Shown: piece by piece, positions 1 through 16,086 of the stretch
Layout of the letters: the number at the start of each line of letters is the position of its first letter
Position numbering within the stretch: position 1 is the stretch's first letter
DNA from: Polymyxa betae
Taxonomy: Eukaryota; Endomyxa; Phytomyxea; Plasmodiophorida; Plasmodiophoridae
Length of the DNA stretch: 64,000 nucleotides
Reading direction: 5' to 3'
Assembly: GCA_003693705.1 (NCBI GenBank)
Contig: RBZT01000832.1
Coordinates: forward strand, 1 to 64,000
Notes under the pieces: model-generated
Told to the model about the DNA's origin: nothing
The model's database searches: none
Seen by the model: only the letters and a program-made list of their open reading frames with translations
Program-made: the position numbers and the translations under genes

Positions 1-147
1 TTAGGACTGGTTTCGGTTCTAATCGGGCTTGGTCTTGTTCGAAGTTATATCTCTTCAATTGCAGATGTAAAACATGTTTTGCTGAGCGGTGACGAAGATT
101 TAACTCATTCATTAGCAAAACCTCTGTTACAACCGGGTTAGTGGCAT

Positions 148-1352
148 TCAATGCTCAGAGACGTCAAGAACATGTCGGATATCGAACGCTCTCGTGGACG
201 CCGCCATCAAGTCGAGAACCACTTGCCATAACAAGAACACATCTTGGGATTCAGCGGCTGCTGCTGGCTGTTGTTCGGTTTGTCCGTCCTCACTGTCAGA
301 ACAGCTTCCGCCCTCGGATTGGTTATCCGTATCCATTTCATTCAAAGTCCCAATAACTATTTCTGATTGCTCTTCTTCTCCATTGATACGCCGTTCCGTG
401 GGATCAATAATACGGCTGACGACAGCGGTATCATTCGTGGCTGGCTTGGCCAAAGACTCACGTAGATTCCTCTTTCGAACAGAGCTGCGAACAATACTTA
501 ACTTCTTAACCTTTCCTGGGCACAAACGGTTTCGTCGAGCAGAATGAATCATTGCAAGCTCGCTGAAAAGCCGTTCGCAGGTTGCAGTATTGATAGAAAC
601 GCTCAATATAACGAGTGCCAAACGAGCTAGGCGACAGTTTGGATACCCTTGCCGAATAAATTTCCAGAAAGCGATCGGTTCCGAGAACTCCGAAGGGCTA
701 ATCCCGTTAAAGTATTCCTCGGAGTTTTGCCAACCCATTATCTCTTGGCGGAGCTGTCCGTGTTCGTGACCAAAGAACCGCATAAAATAGAAAATGCAGA
801 TTTCGGATAAATGAACGAGGGATGTCAATGACGTTTCCGGAACGACATGCTGGATGCAAGAACAGGGCCAACACGAATAACGGCTGTTCGCAATCCTCCC
901 ACCGTTTCTCAATGCAAGGAATAAGTTCGTCGCGATGCATGCTATCACGAAAGCTGATAAAGACATTACCAAAATTCATAAGGACGTCAGCCATGGAGTT
1001 TTGGTCTTGCTGTAACCGAAACGAACACAACGATAGGGGACGAATGACCGCCTCGGCATCCGCAAGCTACAATTGAAAAGCTTCAATTTACCCATAACAA
1101 TTTTGTTACTGCACATACCTTAACCCAGAAGTCATCCGTCTGCAGTCCCGTCAAAGCCATCGGGAAATCGGACTTTCCGCCCCAGCGCATAAAAAACATT
1201 CTCAGTGCAGTCTTTACTCGAAGCAGAGACGCAAACATTGCCTGCATTGAGTTCCAACGCGTGTCCGCCATTAGAATCAACGAGAAATGGACGCCATTAA
1301 TAAGGATGAACCGAAGTCTGGCGATATCTGTTAGCTTCTTAGAATGCGACAT
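148..1352 (-). pseudogene. hAT-family transposase remnant (5'-truncated, frame-broken)
   Basis: Three minus-strand segments together look like the C-terminal half of a hAT transposase. The upstream piece (1352-1083) has the hAT-typical DTRWNS block. The middle piece (about 1030-830) carries an LFLHPACR stretch. The last piece (about 830-148) has the hAT C-terminal dimerisation signature, with NTATCERLFSELAMIHSARR and then RNRL. A GT-AG intron-like gap of about 52 nt (RC GTATGT...TTGTAG, near 1081-1132) could join the first two pieces. The middle and last pieces need a frameshift near 830. The N-terminal zinc-finger and first catalytic Asp regions are missing, because the reading stops about 55 bp from the U2 snRNA gene. 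I read it as a dead copy. A domesticated gene with unseen exons is less likely. Confidence 0.75.
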
Positions 1353-1407
1353 TTTTCCAAAATGAAAATGTATTTTGATTTAATTCAAATAGTGAGGTTG
1401 GTGCCAA

Positions 1408-1597
1408 AGCACCCGCAACTCTCTGCTGTAGTGCATTACAGAGGTCACGTGCGACCGTCGAGGATGGCAAGCCAGAGCCTCAACGATCTGGCGACAAAAA
1501 TAATCGTGAACAGTGTCCCCAGTGGAGACAAGAACTTTGTCACGAGTTCTAGAACAGATACTACACTTGATCTTAGCCAAAAGGCCGAGAAGGTTGC
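1408..1597 (-). ncRNA. U2: U2 spliceosomal snRNA
   Basis: Read on the minus strand, the 5' end (about 1597-1551) has CTTCTCGGCCTTTTGGCTAA, then the GATCAAGTGTAGTATCTGTT block. This is the near-invariant U2 5' domain: stem I, the U6-pairing region and the GTAGTA branch-point recognition sequence. A stem-loop II-like hairpin follows, then an Sm-like site (ATTTTTG, about 1495-1501). Near the 3' end (about 1420-1446) a hairpin with a GTAATGCACTAC loop matches the stem-loop IV loop that binds U2A'/U2B''. The length, about 190 nt, matches canonical U2. Ends are uncertain by a few bases. It matches the many GT-AG introns in the window. Seen directly; the identity rests on the highly conserved 5' domain. 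Confidence 0.95.
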
Positions 1598-2203
1598 TCT
1601 TATGTACATCGAGGTCGGCTATTAGTAGTCCTGGTAGTAATGGGCAACATTATGGGACCTTTCAGTGCGTTAATCTACGCATCATGACTTACATACAGGT
1701 ACCGGGGTGCTCACTTCCAGATATGCTGTGTTTAACCAAGCCAGGCTTAACGTATGATCTGATTTCTTGATTCAGAAATACAGTGTGCCCATTTCGGGAC
1801 CCATTGTGCCCATAAATTCTGAATATTAAGATATCATGAGAAGTTTAGCCAGGAAGCGGACGCCTTAACTCTTTATTTCCAACCGGATAATTGCTGATCA
1901 TCCGGTCAAAATTCCGAGATTGACAGACTTGAGGCACCGATTTCAGATTCAATCAGTTCGTTGATTTGAATCTCACCCATTCATCGTCGATGGTGTTATA
2001 TGTGATGGCTGTGATAATGTTACCATCTCTATATAGCCTGGAGATTGCAGAGCACATTCCCTTATTATCATCACTATTTATTTCTCAAGCTGAAAGACAA
2101 TCAAGAAATGATATTTCATGGTAGAACTGGAAAGCGATCCTGATCGACCAAAGTACTCCCCCGATCATTAAGCTGACCATTGCTTACATAACGGCGCGCC
2201 TTC
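1598..2203. other. Intergenic, U2 upstream region
   Basis: About 600 bp between the U2 5' end (minus strand) and the start of the RhoGAP gene (plus strand). It must hold the snRNA promoter and the divergent mRNA promoter. I see no convincing ORF, repeat or classical TATA box, and I cannot assign a PSE by eye. Confidence 0.5.
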
Positions 2204-4586
2204 ATGGCGCTTTGGGCTGCAGACGATGGCAACTATTATCAAGATGCGGGTCGACCTAATGAATTGTTTGATTTCGCTTCGAAGCTGATTTTCTGCCTTA
2301 GGCGATGGACAGTATTATGATGATAGAACTCCCGATCAAGGATATTATGATGAGCAAGGGCAATGGCATTATTATCCATACGAAAACGAAATAGACGAAC
2401 ATTACGCTGAACAGCAACATGGATATGATGAGCAAGGATATGCTGAACCAGAACAAATATTAGGTAATATCATCTTTATGATATTTGATGTTCTGATTGT
2501 TCCGTTATAGCCGATCATGAAATTGTGTCGTCATTACAGATTCAGCCACTCCAGTTAGCGTCTCTTCAAGCACCTGAATTACTGATTATTGAGATCGCTT
2601 ATCGAGGTTCGCCTTCGCTAGGTTGCTCTGTTCTCTTCTAAGCTCATTGAAGGATTGACAACTCCTGCCATTTTTCAAGATTCTGCAAATCCTGGGGAAT
2701 TGGATATGATCTTTCAGGCGCTTAGCCGGCGACCATGCGATATATCACGATTCTCGGCAATTGCCTTAGCACAAGCCCTGAAGAAGGTCTAGATTAACAC
2801 TTTACAAATGGTTTCGCTTTCTCATATTCATCCATAGATCATTCGGGAATTTCAAGTGCCGATTATACCTGCCATGATTCTGGATGCACTCTTGTCATGC
2901 CAGAAAAACAGTCCAAATAATGTTCCTATGCTAACAGGCATCTTTCGCCAACTTCCTCAAGAATCCTGCGATTTTCTCCATTCACTATTTATTATGTTGC
3001 AAGCACTTTCCAAAAATGAAGTAAAGACTCCCACAGCTCATGGTTTTCCAAATTGTCTAAATCATCCTCATAGTCAATTACTGGAATGTCGACGTTGAAG
3101 CTAGCATACGCTGTCGGGCCTTCTATGTTGGCAGGAGCTCCACCAAACGCTGATCCAATCTTATTGCTAACTGCTCCGAAGTTAATCAATGCAATATGTG
3201 AATTGCTCATTAACGAACCTTCAATCCTACGCTCTGGTGGAGCTGTGATGGCGCCTTCGACTCCAATTCAAGCCTCTCGAATGGCCCCGGCACCCCCTTC
3301 TTCTGTTGCTGCTCCATCCCGATCTCCAATGGCACAACCTCCTCGTGCAGCTCCTGCGCCGCCTCCATCCTCAGCTATGGCTACGTCTCGTGTAGCTGCT
3401 CCTGCTCCTCCTGTTGCTTCAAGGCCTTCAGCCCCTGCGCCTCCTGCACCAGCACGAGCTCCGGCACCTCGTCCAGCTTCGCCTCCGCGAGCTCCAGCAC
3501 CTCCCTCCGCCCCTGCGCCCCGAGCTCCAGCGCCCCCACCACCATCTGCCCCAGCCAGAGCTCCAGCTCCGCCACCGCCTGCTTCTCTTTCTCGGGCTCC
3601 TGCACCTCCACCGCCCTCAGCTCCTTCAAGGGCAGCTCCTGCTCCTCCTGGACCGCTTTCCAGAGCGCCAGCTCCGCCGCCACCAGCTTCTTCTCGAGCT
3701 CCAGCCCCTCCACCGACTACTGCACTGCCAAGAGGTGCTGCTCCGACGCCCACAGGAAGAGCGCCGCCGCCTCCTTCGCCTCCTGCACGATCTGTTGCAC
3801 CACCTCCACGTGCTGGGCGTCCACCAGCGCCATCCGCTCCGCCACCTTCATCATCTTCACCGCCTGCATCTGGTGGCCGTGCTGACCTTCTAAAATCGAT
3901 CTGTGCGTTTAAGAAAGAGAACCTGTCAAAGGCGGAAACAGTTGATAAATCAGGACCAGCTGTGTCTTCTAATTCTGCTCCGTCAGCACCTGGACGTGGT
4001 GGAATGCCTTTTCCAATACCAATGCGAGGGCCTCCTGGCAATCCAGCACGTCCACCATCCCGTCCGACTCAATCAACACCACCCATACCACGCTCAACCT
4101 CATCACGAGCATCTCCACCAGCTCCACCTCGTCCTAGGATGGACGATGATGATGATGCACCTCCTCGTCAGAGAATGCCACCTCCACCTGCCCGTCGCCC
4201 TGTCTATAACGACGATGAAGAAGACAGTGGGTATCATCGGAGCGCGCCACCGGTCCCTGCAGCTCGAAGAGGGCCTCCTCCTGCTTCACCACCGCCTCGA
4301 CCTGGTCCTCCTGCACGCCCACCTGCTCCTCCTTCCGCCCAGGCGGCTGGAGATGACTGGGAAGATCCACCTTCAACAGGTTCACATTTACAATGTTCAT
4401 GTTCGGTTTTCAGGTTTTTACCCTCATTATCTCTAGCGTTGGCTTGCCGACTTCTTAATGGTTTTGGTAGGTGCTTCTCGAATGCCACCACCACCTCCGT
4501 CAAGAGGCAGAGGCCCACCACCGCCACCGCCAAGAACGGGGGGACCACCGCCAGGGCCACCTCGAGGCCCTCCTCCTCGCCGTTAA
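2204..4586 (+). CDS. RhoGAP-domain protein with long proline-rich tail
   Basis: A multi-exon gene. Starting at ATG 2204, a Tyr/Gly/Gln-rich N-terminus (GQYYDD, GYYDEQGQWHYYP) leads into a RhoGAP-like domain over several exons (about 2512-3235). Recognisable RhoGAP signatures are LTTPAIFQDSANPGELD, a helix ending ALKKIIREF, PIIPAMILDALL, and the conserved LAYAVGPSML block. Introns at about 2607-2642, 3021-3073 and 4380-4470 keep the frame. From about 3240 the protein turns into a run of roughly 430 residues rich in Pro, Ala, Arg and Ser (many PAPP and PPP repeats), ending ...PPRGPPPRR at TAA 4584-4586. By family knowledge it would stimulate GTP hydrolysis by a Rho/Rac/Cdc42-type GTPase. The tail would bind SH3, WW or profilin-type partners, linking it to actin. 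I could not confirm the catalytic arginine finger; the expected GIFR motif reads PAIFQ here. Confidence 0.75.
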
Positions 4587-4852
4587 TGGTTACTGATAAA
4601 TCTTGGCAACATACTCATTTTTGCAACCTTACTTGTTAATTTCATCGAGAAATCTCTTACGAATAGACTACCGGTCTCTGTCACGTTCATGTCTTGATCA
4701 TGACCAGTATTGTACTCCTCTGCTGTAAGGCGCGAAATCCTCTTCAGGCTCAGATCTGATGTTCAATTTTGAAAGCCAATCAACTATGAAGGCTCTATTT
4801 CTAACCAGTGATAGTACACACTGTTTTATTATCATAGTACAATATAGCGATA

Positions 4853-7113
4853 TTAAACGTTGATATCTTCTATAGACAGCTGCGAACTTAGATCTATGGA
4901 CCCTATAAGTCCAGTAATTTTTCTCATATGCAATACATCCCCAATCTTATCTCGAGCCGACGATGCCTTTGCTGCTCTTTTAACCACTCGGTATATATGA
5001 CGACTGCTAAAGAACCCATTTTCACCCGGGCCCTCTCGTCTCGATCGATATGCATCCCAAGCTTCTGCCACTTTCTGATATCGAATTAGTTTGATATCCG
5101 GAGGGCATCGATATAGATTCGGTGAAATAATGTTGACATATGGTAAGAGAAGATTGTTCGGAACTTCATAGGTTGTAATCCGATCTAGAGCGATGGCGCT
5201 AGTTCGCCATTTATATTGAATCTTGGCACGTTCGTCAACGATCTCGCCCAGCGCTGTCAGATGCTCGACAACGCAACATTCCAAAAATTTGCCTTGCGGT
5301 TTCGGAATCGCTTTCCGATGTGCAGAATCGGGTACATCCCGACGCGATGAACTAAGGCAAGCTGCTGTTCTTGGACGAGCCGCCTGCAGAACTTCCTCGC
5401 GAATGATTTTGGAAGAAAAAGGCCTGAAAGTCCTTCTCTGCAAATGTAACTTGGATGGTTGAGGAGCGTATGATGAACCAGGACGTGATGATAGAACGCT
5501 CGACCAGGTAGAGTTTGAATTAGATGAATGTCGTTGACCTTTATCAGATTGAAGTACCTCTCTGATAATACGAACTCTTCCCACTTTAATAAATAGAATT
5601 GATGGCGGCATTGCCTGACCCTGCATGAATCATTAGCAACCAGGCGATTGATCATTGATTATAACGAGAAGCATAGCAGTGGTTTCCACGAAAAGCATAA
5701 CAAAGGATGTCACTAATGAGCGAAAACTCGAGCGAAAACTACAAGTACTGAAACTTCATAGAACCTGTTGAAATATGACTTGTTGCGAGCTGAAATGTTT
5801 GGTCTTGGCCATGTAAGCAATCTCAGAAAGCGCTTGCTTATTGATCCCGGTCAAGCATGGAATCTTCCTGAAATATGCCAGTTTGGTTCGATGAACAGAG
5901 TGCAATGTTGGATAAAGAAGATGTTTGAACCAGCAGTAATCCAGGACGCCGATTATGGATTGACGACGAGCGAGCAAAGGAGTTGGACGCCGGTCCCAAA
6001 GCATCAGGTTGATCTCTCCGAATGTCGCCCCGGATGATAAATCTGAAACCGTCGCGAGCACGCCCAAACCATTCATTCGCATTACATTCAGATCTCCTAC
6101 ACATGTTTGATAAGCAAATTGATTGTCCCAGCAATGAACACATCGCCTAACCGTCAATGAGAGCACAGAAGTCCTGCTGGCCCTGGGCGAATATCGTCTC
6201 GCCAGCTTCGACGATTTGCGGTTGTAGATATCGAGCGATCTCGAGTCGATTATGATAGGGGACATCGAGTCGATCTAATCCGGATTGCATTAACGACATC
6301 AGCCATCGTAATTCATGAACTAATCGAATTCCAGCATCCTTTCTCAGAACGCGCTTCGCCACAGCCGGAATCGAATCGGTTTTCAAGCGTGCGATCACGA
6401 TCGACGATATCAACATGAGCTACATACATGAATAGCGGCATGGGATACCAGCAAAGTAACGTAATAGGAAATTTCGCCAACGTCGTAACGAAACGGCGTA
6501 ACGTGAATAACGTTACCTTATGGTTGAGTTCCGCCAATCCGTTCATGGATGTTTCCTGGAACGAGTTCTCGATGGCCGATTTGCTCACGAACTGATCCGC
6601 ACCAGCAAATATGTCGCTGAACGAAGCGTTGAATTGTTCTCGGGTGATCGTGTCGCTGACGCGTTCGTGTGGTGCTCCGAACATGGCCGTCATCTTGATC
6701 TGAACATGTTTTCTGATCAGGCCAAGAAGAGCTTTCTCTGGGACCTGACCCATGATCCTGTCAACATCTGGGATAGCCATGAAGAATTGGTTGATCATAT
6801 CCTCGACGATTGCGAGGGGGATGTGATCGCTGGTCGGGCTTAAAAACATCTCCCAGGCAGCATTCACCAGATCGGCAGTTTCCAATCCGCTGGCGAACTC
6901 AGACCAGCGCATTACGAAGAAGGTCGGCGCTGCTAAGCTGAGAGTGATCCTGCCTTCATCGTTGTTATAATCTGGGTCATTAACACTTGGACGATGTAAA
7001 CGGGATGAAAAGTCGTCATTGAGTTCGACAACAGCACCCAATCTCTCTGTTGATTGAATCTCTTGGTCATCATTGTCACTATCGCTGAAGTTACTTGACC
7101 ATTGCAAAGACAT
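4853..7113 (-). CDS. Protein with two cyclic-nucleotide-binding-like domains
   Basis: Start at ATG 7113 (MSLQWSSN). The N-terminal about 230 residues are acidic and then helical, with no domain I recognise. Splicing across 6516-6420 restores frame into a first CNB fold: PQIVEAGETIFAQGQQDFC, then LSSGATFGEINLM and RRPTPL, equivalent to the phosphate-binding cassette. A second CNB-like fold begins about 5880 (YFRKIPCLTGINKQAL) and continues over an intron at about 5754-5627 into GQAMPPSILFIKVGRVRIIR. A basic, low-complexity C-terminus of about 240 residues ends at TAA 4853. The first cassette has GATFGE but not the full FGE..L....RAA consensus, so nucleotide binding is uncertain. There is no kinase or channel domain, so this is not a simple PKA regulatory subunit or CNG channel. 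It may be a ciliary or signalling scaffold (inference). Confidence 0.72.
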
Positions 7114-7542
7114 CGAAGGAATAAGGTACCGACCACGATCTTGCAAAGTAGTCGAATTGAGGAACAATACGTTTATTGCGCACCAATGCTTTCAGCAGAC
7201 CATTATGCATTGGAGCGTTCTTCAACGAGCAAAAGGCCGCCTGTAATTGCAGCTACCTCTTGATTGAGCACCCAATAATTTTTTGGGGTTATAAATGCTG
7301 AGTTGCCTTGCTGGAATGAACACAGATGGCTTAATAGTATTCCCGAAATCCCACGCTAGCAGTCAAAATCCCACTGATAATGGAAACAGGCATAAATATT
7401 TACTTCCGCCATTAAGTTAGCTTAAATTCATTCCATGGAGAACAAGCAAATGCTTCGATGAAGTTGGGAGCAGCAACTCGGTAAGGAGGTCGTTATCAAC
7501 AAAATCATTGAGGTAGAATAATCCGGATAAGCAACATCAACA
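7114..7542. other. Intergenic
   Basis: Space between the 5' end of the CNB-domain gene and the 3' end of the TTC14-like gene, both on the minus strand. It should hold the CNB gene promoter. I see no RNA gene, repeat or convincing ORF. Confidence 0.4.
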
Positions 7543-9605
7543 TTAAATCGCTGCATCAACCTTCCTTCTTTTCGTCTCTTGTCGCTCAGATGGGTCATCA
7601 GCATCGTCACTATCACTGATAGTCTTCGATTTTGGTGGTCGTTTCTTTTCATAGTCAAGATAAGAAATAGAGAATCAAGAACTTGACAGAGAATTGCCGA
7701 CCTTTTGTTGTGCTGCCTTCAGATGAGTAGTCGCTTCAGGATGATCAGGGTGTAATTCTAAAGCATGTTGCAAATCTTTAACCGCAGAATCAATCTGATT
7801 TAGCTGAATAAAAGTGATCCCACGATTCACATACGCATCAGTAAACTACTGGAAATCAGAATAATATTGAGATAACATGACGATATAGTACTTGCGGTTC
7901 AACATTAACGGCGTGGGTGAAATATTGAATAGCATCTGACAGCCGATTTTGGCGAAGATATTCCAGACCTCGCGACACACTAAAGTCTAAAATCAAGGAC
8001 TGATGCGAATGTTAAGAGACAGCACCGAACCTTTTCTGAGCCCAAGCGATATTTTGAGCTGCCCGAAGATTGTAATGTATATCTGCTGGATCGCATCTGA
8101 TTTCACTGAGAACTATACATATACCAAACAAGCTATTGGAAATACTGGCAGGGTGGCATCAAGGAGCCGTAGTCTGTAATTCCGAAAGCCTTCGACATGA
8201 TTGCCATGCCATGCGGATTCTTAAATAATGGATGGCCTTTCAAACGTTCGACGAATGTGGGCATGGGCAAATGTGATGAGAGTGATTGATGTAGCGGCGA
8301 CTTGCTACTAGACCTTAATAAGGTGAATCAGAAATGTATGCATGCAGTACACGTAACTGACAAATGTGTGAAATAATAACTTGAAACTGTGTACAATTAC
8401 CGATCTTGTATGGACTGAGAAGGAAGGTTATACCACCCCAACGAAGTACCATCTGTCGGATCTAATTCAACGGTCCCATGTGTTGAGCCATCTGTGGAAC
8501 CAGCGTCGGCGCTTCCAAGAGAAGAGCCATCTGTCGAGCCCGCATCCCATGCTCGAATGTAGCGACTCGTATAGCGGTGGTTAAACCAAGTTGATTTTCT
8601 CCATTGAAGATACGGAGAAGATGGAGGTATCATGCAATCATTTGCAGAAATAACTCCAAGCGGATGGTGATGCGACTGCCGGGCAGATAATCGCGAGCCG
8701 TTCAAGCTGAAATAGATGACATCCGTTAAGCAGTCAACGGAGATTACAAGAGCTAACGAGTAATAAGTTCATTTTAGACAGCGCTGTGCAAAACCAGACC
8801 TTTTATCTGGGAGCCCAAAGGTATCTGATCAAGCAGTTCCGATGGTGTAAAATCGTGATTCGAGAATTCTGTCAATTCGCCTATAGGGCAAAGACCTTCG
8901 ATCTGAAGCTCTCTTAAATCATCGAAAACAGTTTCGACAATCTTTTTTGACTTTTTGACCGGTTGGTTCACTTCTTCGATTTTAAAAATCTTTTCAATTT
9001 GGATGTGGACACCTTCAGGCGACTTGTTGCAGACAAACCCTAAATTCAAAAATGCAGTGAGATAGGGCGAAAAGAATTCGGTGTATAGTTCACCTCCAAC
9101 AACCAGATCTGTTTCAAGAAGTTCAAAAACACCTCTTCTTTTGAGATAATTGTCGATTTGCTTAGTAGGTGCCGTATTTTCCTGTTCATCATCATTTGAA
9201 TTCGTAATCTTGTAGATCGGATGGCGGAATCCTGTGATGAAATATCAGTCAAATAACTACTCTTATCTAAAACCAAGGTGAGAAATTCGAAAGGTTGTTA
9301 GGACAGGTCGGGTTATTCGAGTTACTACAGGAAATCCTTGCCAAGCGTGAAGTTGTTGAAATATTACCTCGTTGTTGGCCACTTTGTACATTAGCGTTTG
9401 TTAACAGTCGTCCAGCTAGTCCCGAAACAAACAGCGTCGAAACCCGTTGAGCCACAGACGTGATCAGATCGCGGCGCGGACTGGATGCGTATACCAAATG
9501 CCATATCGGCGGCGTCGAAGGCGGTTCCGGCAGAGCGAAAACCGACCCAGCAGACGTCGGCCCGTAGCTGGCGATGGGCGACGGCGAAGAGGTGGGCGGC
9601 GTCAT
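7543..9605 (-). CDS. TTC14: TTC14-like protein (S1-like plus TPR)
   Basis: Pieced together from short exons. A Pro/Ser-rich N-terminus starts at ATG 9605. An S1/OB-like segment follows (about 9235-8780: FFSPYLTAFLNLGFVCNK, then LCPIGELTEFSNHD and GSQIKGLVL). A region at about 8690-8580 contains HPLGVIS. Another segment has VERLKGHPLFKNPHGMAIM. Two TPR units (about 7985-7690: RGLEYLRQNRLSDAIQYFTHAV and AYVNRGITFIQLNQIDSAVK) close the globular part. The basic tail KRPPKSK...ETKRRK ends at TAA 7543. Order and spacing match animal TTC14: an S1-type RNA-binding region, a SNH-containing loop, LGVIS, then TPRs. By family it is likely nuclear and RNA-associated; the function is poorly defined. The exact 5' exons (9605-9240) are uncertain. 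At least five introns of 36-60 nt are needed. Confidence 0.72.
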
Positions 9606-9960
9606 TATGATTATTGAGTGAAGATGACACGTTGCGCAATTGCATCCGATCGGTAACGCAAGGCCTCACTCACTCACATCAGCCAGTGATCTGTAGAACT
9701 GATAAGAGAACAAAGGGGTAGAAATTGATTAATGATGACTGATGAGTGTGACTCCGGTACTTATTTTGAGCTTTTGTGGAAACGCCAACTATCAAAGCCT
9801 GATGTGGAATTCCCTGCACCTCGGCTTTACTAGGTCAAACCAGTAACGATAAATCGAAGCACGATCGATAGATCTAGCAAGAAATTCACTAGTAACATGC
9901 ATGATTGAAAGGCAAGCAACCTAGGGATCTAACAATTGATATAAATTGCTTTATTGTAAA
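9606..9960. other. Intergenic
   Basis: About 355 bp between the start of the TTC14-like gene and the stop of the first ABCC gene. It presumably holds the TTC14 promoter. No ORF, RNA gene or repeat is visible. Confidence 0.4.
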
Positions 9961-14894
<4,934 letters not shown>

Positions 14895-15567
14895 GGCAAT
14901 GATACCCTAGCTAGGGTTGTACAGTACAGTAATAGGTAACCGTAGTTTGTGCCAAGTGATGACGCTGGTGGGGCTCAACACCGCGGCGGTAACGAAAATG
15001 GGGTCTTGGTGCAGGGGCCCTATGGCTAGGGTTTGCTATATTGACCGACCTGTTTGACCCGAGTTCAATCTGACTTGGGGTGGTTGGCAACCCTAACGGT
15101 TCTCATCCCGAAGCTTAATTCGCATGCTTGGCTCCTCCGATCCGAGAACCTCGATTGGGGTCAGGTCGAATCTGATGTCGAAGTTTGTCAACAAGTTCGC
15201 AGATGATCAATGATTTAATGACTCGAAATGGATGCCTGAACAGTTGGCGACACTATGGTCGCTATCGTTTGCTCTAAATAATTGAAAGTTCTCACTGTGT
15301 GCCTAAATTTCAGTTTTAAGGCTATAACCCGAGATACTCCAGCTCAATCTATTATTTCCAGAATGACCTGCTGTTAGCATTATCGAAAATCCTAATTCTT
15401 CTGTTTCTTGAAGATTCGTATAGATAAGGCCTAATCTGGTTCATTTTGGATTGCATGTAATCAAACCGTTTCATGCTTTTAGTGGCACTTGCCCTATTCT
15501 CGATCAGACAAGTAAATTTACATTAGAGTTTGTCGTGTTTCATTTTTATACATGAACGAGTAAAAAA
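14895..15567. other. Intergenic
   Basis: About 670 bp upstream of ABCC copy 1, up to the inverted-repeat element. The first 300 bp are GC-richer; the rest is AT-rich. It should hold the ABCC promoter. I see no gene in it. Confidence 0.4.
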
Positions 15568-16086
15568 AGGATAGGAGTCGGTCTCTTTCCCCCCAAGAAA
15601 TGATTTTTTGGAAACCCCAATTCCAAAATCCAAAAACCTGATCCGATTGATCCACCCTTTCCATATCCATCCCATGTCATCGTATCCCAATAATAATCAT
15701 ATCATTAGAATTGTTATTTTCTATTGAGCTATAGATTTTACCAGACCATTCATTTTATTACACCATTTATTTTAACAAAAATCGTATCTCAACAGGGTGG
15801 TCAGTTAGTAGTTCATGCAGAGGCGGTAGGGGTGGAATGGCATACCGTATGGCGTATAGATTGGATAAATCTATCGGATATGATTTTGGGTTGTTGAAAT
15901 AGTATGGGTGGTTTTTTGAGAATGCTATGAGTGGATCAAGTTGGATCTTTGGGGATGGAGCGACTTTTTCCATGGTATGAGTGGTCTGGGTGGATAAATC
16001 GGATGATAGGTTTGGAGCTGGGGATTTGGGGGTTTCAGAACATCATTTTTTTTCTTTCGGGGGAGAAGAAGCCGACGCCTCATCCT
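15568..16086. mobile_element. MITE-like element with long imperfect terminal inverted repeats
   Basis: The left arm (about 15568-15690) and the reverse complement of the right arm (about 16086-15965) align over about 100 bp with small gaps. Shared blocks in order are AGGAT..AGG.GTCGG, CTC/TTC then CCCCC, ATGATtTTcTGgAAACCCC, then ATCCGATTgATCCACCC. The arms flank about 270 bp of AT-rich interior. No transposase is encoded. A 68-aa minus-strand frame (15973-15767) lies inside, overlapping the right arm. Clear target-site duplications were not found, so the exact ends are uncertain. It could be a non-autonomous DNA transposon or another foldback element. The right arm reaches the stop codon of the helicase gene (16080-16082). 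Confidence 0.65.

Noticed and set aside
1344-1770. Plus- and minus-strand ORFs across the U2 gene
   Set aside because: They overlap the structured U2 RNA. No protein similarity is seen.
3268-4041. 257-aa Gly/Ala-rich minus-strand ORF
   Set aside because: It is the reverse shadow of the Pro/Ala/Arg-rich RhoGAP tail: simple GC-rich composition keeps the complement open.
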